Counted from the stretch's first letter, positions 24,301-31,972 are shown. The stretch: 32,183 nt of DNA from Enhydrobacter sp. (GCA_026126105.1 JAHCJV010000072.1:1-32183); one strand, 5' to 3'. Program-made: numbers and translations. Notes: generated by a model from the sequence alone, not told the origin.

Positions 24301-25049
24301 GCCTGCTCGAGGCATTCGTCATGCTCGAGAAAGACATGGCGCCCGGCTATGCAGGCGGCAAAGCGGAGTACTACACCGACGTACGGATGCTGCTGCTCGA
24401 ACTGGCGGGCGCCACTCTTGCGAACATCCCGGCCACCTTCGGTGCGGTGATGGAGACGGTCCTCAAGTACAACATCAACCTCACCGATCTCGTCGCCTTC
24501 CTCGAAAGCCAGCCGTCGGGCACGCCGGTCGCTTCAGCCGGCGGAATGAGGCCGAACGCGGGCCTCGTGCGTCTGGTCTATGAAGCCACGCGGATCACCA
24601 GCCCCATGCAGCTGTTGATGCGGGGCGTGAAGGAAAGCCATACGCTCCCAAGCGGCGTCCGGCTCGAGGAGGGCGAAATTCTGGCGGCCTTGATTGCCGT
24701 GGCCAACTTCGATCGCGACGCGTTCCCCGAGCCCTTCAGCTTCTCCCTGCATCCCTATCTCGACGGACCGGAGCGCAAGCTGGAGAACTATCTGCTGTTC
24801 GGCGCGCAGATGGATGACTCCGGCAGGGACCGATCCTGCTGGGGGAAGCATTTCGCGCTCTTCGTCGTGATCGAGTGCGTGAAGGCGGCCGCTCGGCTGC
24901 AGGGATTGCGGCAAGTGGCAGGCAAGGCGGGCGAGCCGGCCCGGCCGCTCTTTATCCTGACGGGGCTGCCGGCGCGGTTCAGGAGCGTGCTGGCAGGCCA
25001 GACGGTGGCTCCAGCCGCTCGGCAACAAGACCATGACGGCGGCACATAG
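21306..25049 (+). CDS. DyP-type peroxidase / cytochrome P450 fusion protein
   Basis: A 1247-residue two-heme protein. Residues 1 to about 270 are mostly helical and unrecognised. A DyP peroxidase domain follows (about 275-680): SFPEPFKDGMAARAERLGD near 303, the signature GFRDGISQP with distal Asp429, the proximal His591 in RRHRILRRGMAYG, and LQFEVIQADWLN. After a linker rich in Gln, Asn and Ser, a P450 domain fills about 770-1240. It contains the ExxR motif YEATR (Glu1093, Arg1096), ANFDRDAFPEPFSF, and the heme-thiolate loop with Cys1178 in DRSCWGKHFAL. The I-helix (LAGATLANIPATF) lacks the usual acid-Thr pair. No stop or shift separates the domains. The 3' end overlaps the convergent gene by 71 bp. 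Role unknown; fatty-acid or hydroperoxide chemistry is possible. Confidence 0.9.
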   Translation: MGEARETTLSNGHPLSEEVQAHIVRSSKLGGTRATRDWALYSFFRIQSKTEFESSHRRMAQAVKAFGTGEEQAAVAELLQAICPPANADTGETAPQDLRLLAARMWEQANQPAPANAFRNCLGVLIGKKPHFLPEKLKLEFQSGTAAARRAVATVTATFEAFIAARNSGQNLEDVLAAQTIPALTDGTAPVPPMPMQRVVYHLMWATYAALADRQSFDKLLDFFGATPEEAGQKALSGGLLTTYFYEFLRQLAPAHGRGAAVLHPESARHQASQAAWDSTPITCAFTFSGLNALKCHPTTLESFPEPFKDGMAARAERLGDTGPSAPEHWDGALGLKSVHGYFMGGHLRGDGRLREDLRAGLRNDVRAFNTGSGIGPILRTMIGALTLPLGFEVMHLELGEDPYDIEEKDGKTYSKPWPYRVEHFGFRDGISQPFIDMGLRDTLPGGGTPGRNRTWTPIAAGEIFLGDKDEDGNRHLLPLNKTLRTGSTFLVFRKLEQDVGLFRSFLAQQRPDSDTGRRKLAAQLVGRWPNGTSLVASPDAEIDLGDDHEGRLNDFLYAADDPRGLKCPLSAHVRRSNPRDIGGTDEVRRHRILRRGMAYGGALLPKDSLGDGNRRGLLFICANSRIDLQFEVIQADWLNGGELLGQAGLNRCPLTGANSGRVTDAFAEAGAAAPVTGLPRFVITRGGDYFFAPGLPALRDMASEQKAYFVPEMTPHLRASMGRSRTPALFTPERIKSLMPRLLFKDPAIRYQLKQPRPAAATEQTNSNDESKPETIVFLGRHADVKEVLGISETANGVRTSVSHYHDALVRLSRGEDMLVSTEPGPLTGAKRARMQALLERGWDLMGDTKQLYRRIQEQLHENLEKALRRCGPARRVDLVHDLAAVSTYSLIETVFGVPGPKWLTELAPALQFSSAHIGSLPPDWLQSLAGQGGEHPGLRTMQIWSILLFLDIVGNYEGRGDAAVLSEQAGSEFLAHLNRLLAEARERVERHKPERPSLLEAFVMLEKDMAPGYAGGKAEYYTDVRMLLLELAGATLANIPATFGAVMETVLKYNINLTDLVAFLESQPSGTPVASAGGMRPNAGLVRLVYEATRITSPMQLLMRGVKESHTLPSGVRLEEGEILAALIAVANFDRDAFPEPFSFSLHPYLDGPERKLENYLLFGAQMDDSGRDRSCWGKHFALFVVIECVKAAARLQGLRQVAGKAGEPARPLFILTGLPARFRSVLAGQTVAPAARQQDHDGGT

Positions 25050-27897
25050 CCTGCTGCTCCTCCAGGTCCTGGGCGATGGAGGCGGCGGTCGGGTTGCTCA
25101 TGGCGACCAGATGCGCGCGCAGCCCCAATCCCTGCACGATCAGGCAGGGATTTGGCAGCTCACGGGCGAGCTCGAGCGCGCGATCGATGGCAGCGCGCGC
25201 GTCCTCGTGGCGGCCGAGGCACGCCAGCGCCTCGGCATAGCCGGCCATGAGGTAGTAGCGCTCCACCCGCGCGGCCCGAGCCTCCTGGCCGCGCGCGAGG
25301 AGCGCCTCGACGATTTCGACCGCGCGGGCTGCCCTTCCGGAGCGCGCGAGCGCCGTTGCCAGGTTGCCCGTCACGTGCGGGCGGATCGCGTCGTAGCCGA
25401 AGCGGCCGATCAGCTCGATGGCGATCTCGAGGCAGCCGACGGCGTCTTCGGATCGCTTCAGCTTCACCAGATTGCGGCCAAGCCCGTTGCGCACCATCAC
25501 CTCGGAATAAGGATCGCGCTCGCGCATCGCGATCTCGAGCGCATGCTCGGCGTAGGGCAGCCCTTCCTCGTATCGCCCGACCTCCATCATGAACCAGCTG
25601 ATATAGCTGCCGACCATCACGGACGGGATGGCGATGGAACCGAGCCGGGCAGTTTCGAGCTTGCCGGTCAGCATCGCCCGCAGGTCGAACTGCAGGGCGA
25701 TGGCCCGCTCCACGTCCGCCAGACCCCACAACGCGCTGGCGAGCATGAACTTTGCCGCGAACATGATCGGCAGGCTGTTGAGATTCTCGGCGATCGCCTT
25801 CGCTTCTGTGCATTCGGCGAGACTGTCGTGATAGCGGCCTTCGAACCAGCTCACCGTGCCGAGGCTCGTGAGCGCCGCACTGACCCGGTCCGGCCGGTTC
25901 TGCCGGCGCGCCAGCGCGAGGGCGCGCGGCAGGTGCGGCTTCATCTTCTCGATCTCGCCCGCCTGCATCAGCTGGGTCGCCGCCAGCAGGATGAAGTCGG
26001 CCAGCTTGGCCTCGCCGCTCGTGCCCATCCGTTCTGCGCACGCGATGGCGCGCTCGAAGATCAGGAACAGCGAACCGTGCGCCGAGCTCCGACGGGCCCG
26101 CAGGCCCGCAAGCCAAAGGTATTCGAGCGCCTTTTCATCGTCGCGTGCGCCCTCCGCGTGAAAGGCCAGACGTTCATAGTGCGGCGCGGGATCGCCATGG
26201 ACGGCCTGGATCGCCTCGATCGCAGCGCGGTGAATCTCCTGGCGGCGCAGGCGCGGCAAGGTTTCCGCACTCGCCTCGGCCACCAGCGCATGGCGAAATC
26301 GGATGCTGGAGGCGTCCGAACGATGCACGATATCCAGCAGCTCGAGTTCGCGGCGGTCGCGCTGAAGGTCCGCGAGCGTGCAGCCCAGCACCTTGACCGC
26401 AATATCGCTCTCGACCTCCTCGCCGAGCAGGCTGAGGGCCTGAGCGCAGGTCTTGGCCATCGGCGACAGCCGGTTGAGGCGCGCATGGATCACGGATTGC
26501 ACGCGCTGCGGCGCAAGGTCGGGGGCGTGCCCGCCCTCGGCACCGGTCGAGAGCACGATCTGTTCGAGAATGAAAGGAACGCCATCGGCCCGATCGACGA
26601 CCCTGTCGACGAGCGCGGCCGGCGGGTCGCTGCGCGGCCACAGCGCGACCGCAAGCTCGCGCATGGTCTCTCTCGGCAGGACGTCGAGGCGGAGGACGGT
26701 GGCACCGATGCGCTCGGCATGGTCGATGGCTTCCGGGCGGCCGGTCAGCAGCAGAGACCACGGTGTCGTCGCGTCTTCGCAAAGCAGTCGCAGGCAGTCG
26801 AGGCTCTCGAGGTCGACCACGTGCAGATCCTCGACGACGATCAGGCCCGCCCGCTTGCGGCCGGCTGCGTTGAGCGCGGCAAGCAGCGACCGCGCGATCT
26901 GGATCTGGGTCGGGCTGCTCGCGCCAGCGCGCGCCTGCGGCGCTGTGGCGAGCATCACCATGGCCAAGGGTTCGTTTCCAGGATCCTCGATCCCGACGGC
27001 GCGCAGCGCCGCAAGAATATCCTCGTCCGTTGCGCCATCGGAGATCGCCAGCGCCTCGAACAGCAGGGCGCGCGTCGCGGCATGGGGCGTGGTGCGCTTC
27101 TGCGCGTCTCCATAGAAGACCAGCGGGGTCTGGCCGTCCGCCAAGGCATCCTCGATGGCAACCGCTGCAAGCCGGCTCTTGCCGATGCCGGGCGGTCCGA
27201 TCATTGCGGCTGCGCGCCGTTCGCCGGCGCCTCGCCCGATCAGGTCACGCAATCTCGCCCGCTCGGCCTGGCGGCCGACGAGCGGGCTGCGATACGAGCG
27301 CCCGGATCGCCATGAACGACGGCGTGGCTCGGCTTCCAGCCGAAACACCTTGGCGCCGATCGACGCGAGCAGGGGGTGATCCGGCTGAGCAAGAATGTCG
27401 AGGGCGAACTGACAGAGCTCGACGGTATGCGAGCTGACCAGCACGGTGCCTGGTACGGCAACCTTCTGCAGCGCCGCAGCGAGATGGACCGTGCCGCCGA
27501 CCGTATCGAGGCGGTCGTCGGCGCCAACGCCCAGGCGGCGCAATCCGACGAGGCCGGAATGGAGACCGATGCGAAAGGTCATCGGCCGCCCGGACTCGTC
27601 GGTGACGGCGTCTTCCTGGGCTGGATGCAACAAGGACCATGCCACCTGGCAGGCGCGATCGGCATGGTCCTCCATGGATTGGGGCCAGCCAAAGACGGCA
27701 CAGCCGCCGTCGCCCGCATAGCTCACGAACAAGCCGCCGGCTCGACGCACGGCGCGGTCGAGATAACGAAAGATCCGGTCGAGAAGCTCCTGGGCATCGT
27801 CGGGGTCGGACGTGGCGATCTGCCCCGTCGAATTCACAGTGTCGACCGCGAGCACGGTAACGATGCTCCGTTCAGGCTTGCTCGCCAGGCTCGACAT
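24979..27897 (-). CDS. Cyclase-like / AAA ATPase / TPR regulatory protein
   Basis: A 972-residue cytoplasmic protein. Residues 10-150 are a class III nucleotide cyclase homology domain: metal-site aspartates Asp19 and Asp63 (AGDGGCAVFGWP) are kept. In VGGTVHLAAALQ, however, His138 and Ala142 stand where catalytic Asn and Arg are normal, so it is probably a sensor and not a working cyclase. An AAA/STAND-type ATPase follows from about 205 with Walker A IGPPGIGKSRLA (234-241) and LIVVEDLHVVD as Walker B. The remainder (about 550-950) is helical TPR-like repeat. No DNA-binding domain is seen. ATG 27897 is chosen where the cyclase domain begins. It is convergent with the fusion gene. Confidence 0.85.
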   Translation of the reverse strand: MSSLASKPERSIVTVLAVDTVNSTGQIATSDPDDAQELLDRIFRYLDRAVRRAGGLFVSYAGDGGCAVFGWPQSMEDHADRACQVAWSLLHPAQEDAVTDESGRPMTFRIGLHSGLVGLRRLGVGADDRLDTVGGTVHLAAALQKVAVPGTVLVSSHTVELCQFALDILAQPDHPLLASIGAKVFRLEAEPRRRSWRSGRSYRSPLVGRQAERARLRDLIGRGAGERRAAAMIGPPGIGKSRLAAVAIEDALADGQTPLVFYGDAQKRTTPHAATRALLFEALAISDGATDEDILAALRAVGIEDPGNEPLAMVMLATAPQARAGASSPTQIQIARSLLAALNAAGRKRAGLIVVEDLHVVDLESLDCLRLLCEDATTPWSLLLTGRPEAIDHAERIGATVLRLDVLPRETMRELAVALWPRSDPPAALVDRVVDRADGVPFILEQIVLSTGAEGGHAPDLAPQRVQSVIHARLNRLSPMAKTCAQALSLLGEEVESDIAVKVLGCTLADLQRDRRELELLDIVHRSDASSIRFRHALVAEASAETLPRLRRQEIHRAAIEAIQAVHGDPAPHYERLAFHAEGARDDEKALEYLWLAGLRARRSSAHGSLFLIFERAIACAERMGTSGEAKLADFILLAATQLMQAGEIEKMKPHLPRALALARRQNRPDRVSAALTSLGTVSWFEGRYHDSLAECTEAKAIAENLNSLPIMFAAKFMLASALWGLADVERAIALQFDLRAMLTGKLETARLGSIAIPSVMVGSYISWFMMEVGRYEEGLPYAEHALEIAMRERDPYSEVMVRNGLGRNLVKLKRSEDAVGCLEIAIELIGRFGYDAIRPHVTGNLATALARSGRAARAVEIVEALLARGQEARAARVERYYLMAGYAEALACLGRHEDARAAIDRALELARELPNPCLIVQGLGLRAHLVAMSNPTAASIAQDLEEQQAMCRRHGLVAERLEPPSGLPARS

Positions 27898-27968
27898 TCC
27901 CCCCGATCCCCCATCGCATCGAAGAGTAATGCTGACAGTCGATTGGGATGGCAAGCACTTGGGAATGC

Positions 27969-27998
27969 CTTGACAGGCGAGCCGTTTGCCGGCTACGT
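27969..27998 (+). promoter_or_regulatory. Candidate sigma-70 promoter
   Basis: CTTGACA (27969-27975), a consensus -35 box, is followed after about 18 bases by CTACGT (27993-27998), an acceptable alphaproteobacterial -10. The predicted transcription start is near 28005. It lies between the divergent cyclase-like gene and the GNAT gene and would drive the small unit that ends at the terminator at 28082-28113. Confidence 0.45.
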
Positions 27999-28005
27999 GC
28001 TGTCC

Positions 28006-28056
28006 ATGACCACGAAGATCATCAACAAGGGTTGGTATTTTACGTCGCTCCCCTAG
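28006..28056 (+). CDS. Possible leaderless 16-residue peptide
   Basis: An ATG at the predicted transcription start opens MTTKIINKGWYFTSLP and stops with TAG, 25 bases before the terminator stem. No ribosome-binding site is visible upstream, so it would have to be leaderless. It might be a leader peptide or chance. The composition (Lys, Ile, Asn, Trp, Tyr, Phe) is unlike the Ala/Arg/Gly-rich proteins around it. Confidence 0.25.
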   Translation: MTTKIINKGWYFTSLP

Positions 28057-28081
28057 GCGGCGCGAAGGGTCATGACTCAAC

Positions 28082-28113
28082 GAAGCCGCCGCATCCCGGC
28101 GGCTTCTTTGTTT
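28082..28113 (+). terminator. Intrinsic terminator
   Basis: A perfect 10-bp stem GAAGCCGCCG/CGGCGGCTTC with loop CATCC (28082-28106) is followed by TTTGTTT (28107-28113). It is oriented for plus-strand transcription and lies about 50 bases before the GNAT start. No plus-strand gene of normal size ends here, which points to a small transcript or attenuation. Confidence 0.8.
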
Positions 28114-28161
28114 CTGAGACAGGCCTCCGGGCAGCGGGCGGTACCGCGAACGGAGGACGAG

Positions 28162-28683
28162 ATGTCGATCGCAGAAATCATCGAGCAAGAGGCGGAACGA
28201 GAACCGCTTGCCATTCGCGTGCGGCTGGCGAGCCTGCGCGACTACGAGGAGCTGTGCGGACTGTTCGACCAGCTCGACGAGCTGCATCGCGAGGCTCGGC
28301 CCGACATGTTCCAGGCCTTCCCGCCGCCGGCGCGCACGCGCGAGCAGATCGCGCATTGGCTGGCACAGCCCGATTCGACCGTGCTCGTCGCGCAGAGCGA
28401 GGAGGGCGTCGTGGGCCTCGCCGTCCTGCTGACCCGCACGCCGTCGGGCTTCGCCGGCGCCGTCCCGCGCAAGGTGATCGAGCTGGACAACCTCGTCGTG
28501 CGCGCCGACCAGCGCGGCCGGAAGATCGGGCGTCGACTGCTCGCCGCCGTCGTCGAGTGGTCGCGCCAGCGTCGCGCGACCCATGTCGAGGTCGCCGTGC
28601 ACGACTTCAACCGCGACGCCCAGCGCTTCTACCGGAGCTTCGGTTTCGCCGCGTCGCTCAACCGGCTCGTGCTGGCCGCGTGA
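28162..28683 (+). CDS. GNAT family N-acetyltransferase
   Basis: A 173-residue acetyltransferase. Motif A, which binds the acetyl-CoA pyrophosphate, is VVRADQRGRKIGRRLLAAV (about residues 112-130). Motif B is in HDFNRDAQRFYRSFGF near the C-terminus, with the usual Asn and Tyr. The ATG at 28162 follows CGGAGGA and is preferred to an upstream ATG at 28072, which lies ahead of the terminator. The GST-like gene begins one base after its stop. The amine acceptor is unknown. Confidence 0.9.
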   Translation: MSIAEIIEQEAEREPLAIRVRLASLRDYEELCGLFDQLDELHREARPDMFQAFPPPARTREQIAHWLAQPDSTVLVAQSEEGVVGLAVLLTRTPSGFAGAVPRKVIELDNLVVRADQRGRKIGRRLLAAVVEWSRQRRATHVEVAVHDFNRDAQRFYRSFGFAASLNRLVLAA

Positions 28684-28684
28684 G

Positions 28685-29293
28685 ATGCTGCTGATCGGCG
28701 TCAACCGCTCGCCCTACACGCGCCGGGTGGCGATCACGCTTGCCGCCCATGGCGTGGCCTACGAGCAACGCTGCCTGTCGGGTTTCGGCGATCGCGAGGA
28801 GGTGCGGCGGCACAATCCGCTCGGCCGCATCCCGTCCCTGGTGCTCGACGACGGCGAGACGCTGATCGACAGCGGCGCGATCGTCGACTACCTCGACGAG
28901 CGCTATGGCGGCGAGCGAGCCACCGTGCCGAAGGCGGGCGCGGAGCGGCGGGCGGTGCTGCGGGTTGCGGCACTCATGATGGGTGCCTGCGACAAGGGCC
29001 TGCAGGCGGCCTACCACCGCAACCACACGCCGGTCGAGAAGCTGCACCCACCGTGGATCGACGACTGCGTCGCGCAGGTCCGGGGCGCTCTCCTCGCTGT
29101 CGAGGCGATGATCGATCCGTCGGCCCCCTACCTCATGTTGGGGCGCCTCACCCAGGCGGACATCGCGGCCTTCGTGGCCGAGCGCTTGGCGCGGTTCGGC
29201 CTCAATGTGGATACCGCCACCGACATGCCGCGCTTGCATGCCCATGTACGGAAGCTGGCGGAGCGGCCGGCCTTCCGGTCGACCGACCCGTAG
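28685..29293 (+). CDS. Glutathione S-transferase family protein
   Basis: A 202-residue GST. The thioredoxin-like domain starts MLLIGVNRSPYTRRVAITLAAHG. The glutathione-binding elements are NPLGRIPSLVLDDGETLIDSGAIVDYLDERYG, with cis-Pro and the Asp-Ser pair. The helical domain shows LGRLTQADIAAFVAERL. The start is one base past the GNAT stop, so the two genes are translationally coupled. This is the second GST of the window and is only distantly like the one at 9984. Substrate unknown. Confidence 0.88.
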   Translation: MLLIGVNRSPYTRRVAITLAAHGVAYEQRCLSGFGDREEVRRHNPLGRIPSLVLDDGETLIDSGAIVDYLDERYGGERATVPKAGAERRAVLRVAALMMGACDKGLQAAYHRNHTPVEKLHPPWIDDCVAQVRGALLAVEAMIDPSAPYLMLGRLTQADIAAFVAERLARFGLNVDTATDMPRLHAHVRKLAERPAFRSTDP

Positions 29294-29390
29294 CCGGCTC
29301 GGGGCATGGGTCGACGGCAGAAGCAAAGCGTGTGATACGATGATCTCTCATGCACACCCCCGTGCCTGAGGCTAAGTGCAGGAGTGGGCC

Positions 29391-29894
29391 ATGGCCAAGA
29401 ACAAGGCAAAAAAGCCACCTGTCGTCGACAAGCCAGCCCCCGGGCTGCGCCAGACGATGGCCAAGAAGATCGCCGACTATACGGTGCCAGAGGAACTTCG
29501 CACGCTCATGGTGAACGCCAAGCGCCTGGGGCGCGACGACGTCTGGCGCGACGCCTTCCGACGGCTCTGCGCGCTCGCGGGCGCCGACCAGACTGACCCG
29601 CTTCACCGCGATTTTTACGAGATGCTGGCGGCCTACGAGCATTTCCTGTCGGAGCGGAACGCGCGTGCGACGCGCGCGACCCCGACGCGGCTGAAAGCCA
29701 AGAACAAGGGCGTCGTCCACCTCCTGGAGGAGTGGGCGATGAGCAAGACCCCGACCGATGGCTACGAGCTTCTGGTCGCCAAGGGCATGCCCGAGCTTAC
29801 CGGCGAGCATCTCGTGCTCAAATATCCCGAGCAGTTCTCGGCGGAAGCAATCGCGGCAGCGAAGGCCCGGGTCGAGTTCATGACGGCCCACTGA
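29391..29894 (+). CDS. Conserved-looking hypothetical protein
   Basis: A 167-residue, largely helical soluble protein with a basic N-terminus (MAKNKAKKPPVVDKPAPG) and a basic mid-section (RNARATRATPTRLKAKNKG). I do not recognise the family. The segments DDVWRDAFRRLCALAG and VHLLEEWAMSKTPTDGYELLVAKGMPELTGEHLVLKYP look conserved. The ATG at 29391 follows AGGAG at proper spacing, and codon use matches the neighbours, so it is a real gene. The basic patches could bind nucleic acid, but that is a guess. Confidence 0.75.
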   Translation: MAKNKAKKPPVVDKPAPGLRQTMAKKIADYTVPEELRTLMVNAKRLGRDDVWRDAFRRLCALAGADQTDPLHRDFYEMLAAYEHFLSERNARATRATPTRLKAKNKGVVHLLEEWAMSKTPTDGYELLVAKGMPELTGEHLVLKYPEQFSAEAIAAAKARVEFMTAH

Positions 29895-29926
29895 TCTCCG
29901 CGCGACGGGCGCCGCGCGCGTCGAGC

Positions 29927-30715
29927 CTACTGATTTCGGCGTTCGCGGCGTAACGTCGGGAGACCGACGCCAACGGCGTCGAAACCGCCATCTACGGCCA
30001 GTACCTGGCCTGTGATGTAGCTCGCCTGCTCGCTGCACAGGAAGCTGATGGCGTTGGCGAGTTCCGACTCCAGGCCGTACCGGTTGAGCGGGATATGATC
30101 GTGGTAGTCCGCCCGGATCTCCGGCGTGTGCACGGCCTTGGCCATCGCGGTATCGACCGGTCCCGGCGCCACCGCATTGACGCGGATATTGTACTGCGCG
30201 AGCTCGGCCGCCTGCTGCTTGGTCAGGTGGGCGAGTCCCGCCTTGCTGGTCCCGTAGGCGACGCGCAGCGTGGAGGCGCGCAGGCCCGAGATCGACGTGA
30301 TGTTGACGATGGCGCCGCCGCCGTGGTCACGCATGATGGGAGCCACCGCCTGGGCCATCAGGAAAGGGCCGGTCAGGTTTACCGCCAGCACGCGCTGCCA
30401 CCCGTCGAGCGTCACGTCCAGCATCGGCTTGAACACGGCTATGCCCGCGTTGTTGACGAGCGCGTCGATGCGGCCGAAGCGGCGCTGGGCCTGCTGCACG
30501 GCGTCCTCCACCGCCGCCGGATCCGCAACATCGGCCTCGAGCGCCAGCGTGGCCTCTTTGCGGTCCAGGGCCTTGACTGCTGCACGCAGGGTGTCGCCCA
30601 GAACATCCAGCATGGCGACCTGCCAGCCGTCCTCGAGGAAGCGCGTCGCGGCTGCGAGGCCAAGTCCGTGCGCCGCGCCGGTGACGAGGGCAATCTTCCT
30701 GGGCAGCGATGGCAT
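29927..30715 (-). CDS. Short-chain dehydrogenase/reductase (SDR)
   Basis: A 262-residue classical SDR. The cofactor loop is TGAAHGLG (residues 12-19), NNAG is at 88-91, Asn113 is in VNLTG, and the catalytic Ser-Tyr-Lys set is in SISGLRASTLRVAYGTSKAG (Ser141 or 143, Tyr154, Lys158). VNAVAPGPVDTAMA and the C-terminal TGQVLAVDGGFDA are typical. Asp37 after the second strand suggests NAD over NADP. The ATG at 30715 has AGGAG eight bases upstream, while the longer frame to 30754 has none. Divergent from the cupin gene. Substrate unknown. Confidence 0.93.
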   Translation of the reverse strand: MPSLPRKIALVTGAAHGLGLAAATRFLEDGWQVAMLDVLGDTLRAAVKALDRKEATLALEADVADPAAVEDAVQQAQRRFGRIDALVNNAGIAVFKPMLDVTLDGWQRVLAVNLTGPFLMAQAVAPIMRDHGGGAIVNITSISGLRASTLRVAYGTSKAGLAHLTKQQAAELAQYNIRVNAVAPGPVDTAMAKAVHTPEIRADYHDHIPLNRYGLESELANAISFLCSEQASYITGQVLAVDGGFDAVGVGLPTLRRERRNQ

Positions 30716-30880
30716 CTTTGTTCTCCTGTCCTCCGGAAGCCGAGGAATATCCACGGCACGGCGCCGATAACGATGGGGCCGGCGACGAGCGCGATCAGGC
30801 AGGGCCGGAGCGCAACTGTCTATCGGCGCGGGCCCGGGCTTGTCCTTGTTGGCGAGAGTGCACGCGTCTAAGCTTTACTC

Positions 30881-31234
30881 ATGACCGCCACGACACGCCT
30901 CCAGCCCGTCAAGGATGCCAGCCACCTCTACGAGGTCGAGCGCCGCGCCAGGCACGCCGAACGCCCCGGCTTCCGCATCAGCGAGCTGCAGCTCTCGCCG
31001 ACCCAGACGGTGCCGTGGCATTTCCATACCAACATCGCCGACACGTTCTACGTGCTCGAAGGCGAGATGCGGCTCTTCCTCCAGAACCCCAAGGAAGAAG
31101 TGCGGTTGAAGCCGGGCGAGACGTTCTGCGCCGTCGCCGGCCGGCCTCATCTCGTGACGAACGCCGGAAAAACGTCGCTCACCTTCCTGATCATGCAGGG
31201 CATCGGCGAGTACGACTACGTCCCGCTGGTGTAA
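30881..31234 (+). CDS. Small cupin-domain protein
   Basis: A 117-residue single cupin barrel. Cupin motif 1 is PWHFHTNIADTFYVLEGEMRLFL, with two histidines and a glutamate-containing turn as metal ligands. Motif 2 is LKPGETFCAVAGRPHLVTNAG, with its histidine. Such proteins may be isomerases, dioxygenases or binding proteins, and this one has no context that decides. No strong ribosome-binding site precedes the ATG. Divergent from the SDR gene, with 165 bases between starts. Confidence 0.85.
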   Translation: MTATTRLQPVKDASHLYEVERRARHAERPGFRISELQLSPTQTVPWHFHTNIADTFYVLEGEMRLFLQNPKEEVRLKPGETFCAVAGRPHLVTNAGKTSLTFLIMQGIGEYDYVPLV

Positions 31235-31348
31235 GACGCTCCCGTCGTGATCTCCCGTCTGGGCGGGCAGGTGCCCTAAGGGCTGGAGGGGGCATGCAAC
31301 CGCTCCTCCGAACGATCGACCAACGCGAAGACCGGAATGCGCGCAAGA

Positions 31349-31972
31349 TCACTGAACGAGCTGCTTCGGTATCCTCCTCCGAAGCGGCGTTGGTCGTTGG
31401 TAGTATCCTAATTTGGCGTTAGTCTCGAAACCGAGCCTTGGCTTGCGCACGGCCAGCGCCATGTCGAGTGCCGCCAGCACCAGCTCGGTTCGCAACGTCG
31501 TCGACATCGACCAGCCGACCACGCGCCGGCTGACCACGTCGAGCACGATCGCCAGGTTAAGGAAGCCGCTCCATGTCGGAACGCAGGTGATGTCGGCCAC
31601 CCACAGCACATCGGGCGCCGTGGCGACGAAGCTGCGATCGACCAGATCGGGAGCCTGTCGAGCGCCGTCGCGCACCGTCGTCGTCAAGAACGGTCGGCGG
31701 CAGACGCCGCGTAGGCCCGCCACCTTCATCAGGCGGGCAACCCGCTTGCGCCCGACAGCGCTGCCGGTCGCCGTCAGTTCGGCATGGATGCGGGGCGAAC
31801 CATAAGTGCCGCGCGAGGTGGCATGAATGGCGTCGATCTGCTCGATCAGCGCTCCGTCGCTCCGCGTCCGTGCCGAGGGCGCCCGCGCCGACCACGCATA
31901 GTACCCGCTGGTGGAGACACCCAGCACACGGCACATGGTGGCGATCGGATAGACGGCCCGGTGCGCGCTCAC
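31349..31972 (-). pseudogene. IS3-family transposase OrfB, 3'-truncated
   Basis: The fragment keeps the HTH_21-like region (SGYYAWSARAPSARTRSD, GTYGSPRIHAEL, GRKRVARLMKVAGLRG) and the first two DDE acids: Asp in LWVADITCVPT and Asp in AIVLDVVSRRVVGW. After ALAVRKPR the expected HHSDRGSQY segment and the catalytic Glu are missing, and the frame runs into unrelated sequence from about 31434. It therefore cannot be an active integrase. The GTG start overlaps the OrfA stop. The intact C-terminal third of OrfB and this terminal repeat are lost. Confidence 0.85.

Larger units (their letters stand above)
28005..28113 (+). ncRNA. Candidate small RNA or attenuated leader of about 110 nt
   Basis: A stretch bounded by a consensus-like promoter and a strong intrinsic terminator, with no normal-sized gene inside. 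It could be a free small RNA, or the leader of the downstream GNAT-GST pair, in which case the terminator would act as an attenuator. I do not recognise it as a known riboswitch or RNA family. It contains a 16-codon open frame that begins at the predicted transcription start. Confidence 0.35.

Noticed and set aside
25033..27315. A 760-codon plus-strand frame opposite the cyclase-like/AAA gene
   Set aside because: It is Arg/His/Asp-rich with no family features, and it mirrors a strand with clear domains.
27898..28704. N-terminal extension of the cyclase-like protein
   Set aside because: It crosses the promoter/terminator region and the GNAT gene on the other strand and shows no domain.
31294..31422. 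42-codon frame (MQPLLRTIDQRED...) with a G-rich ribosome-binding site
   Set aside because: Too short, no recognisable similarity, and it ends at the IS junction; kept only as a possible truncated gene start.
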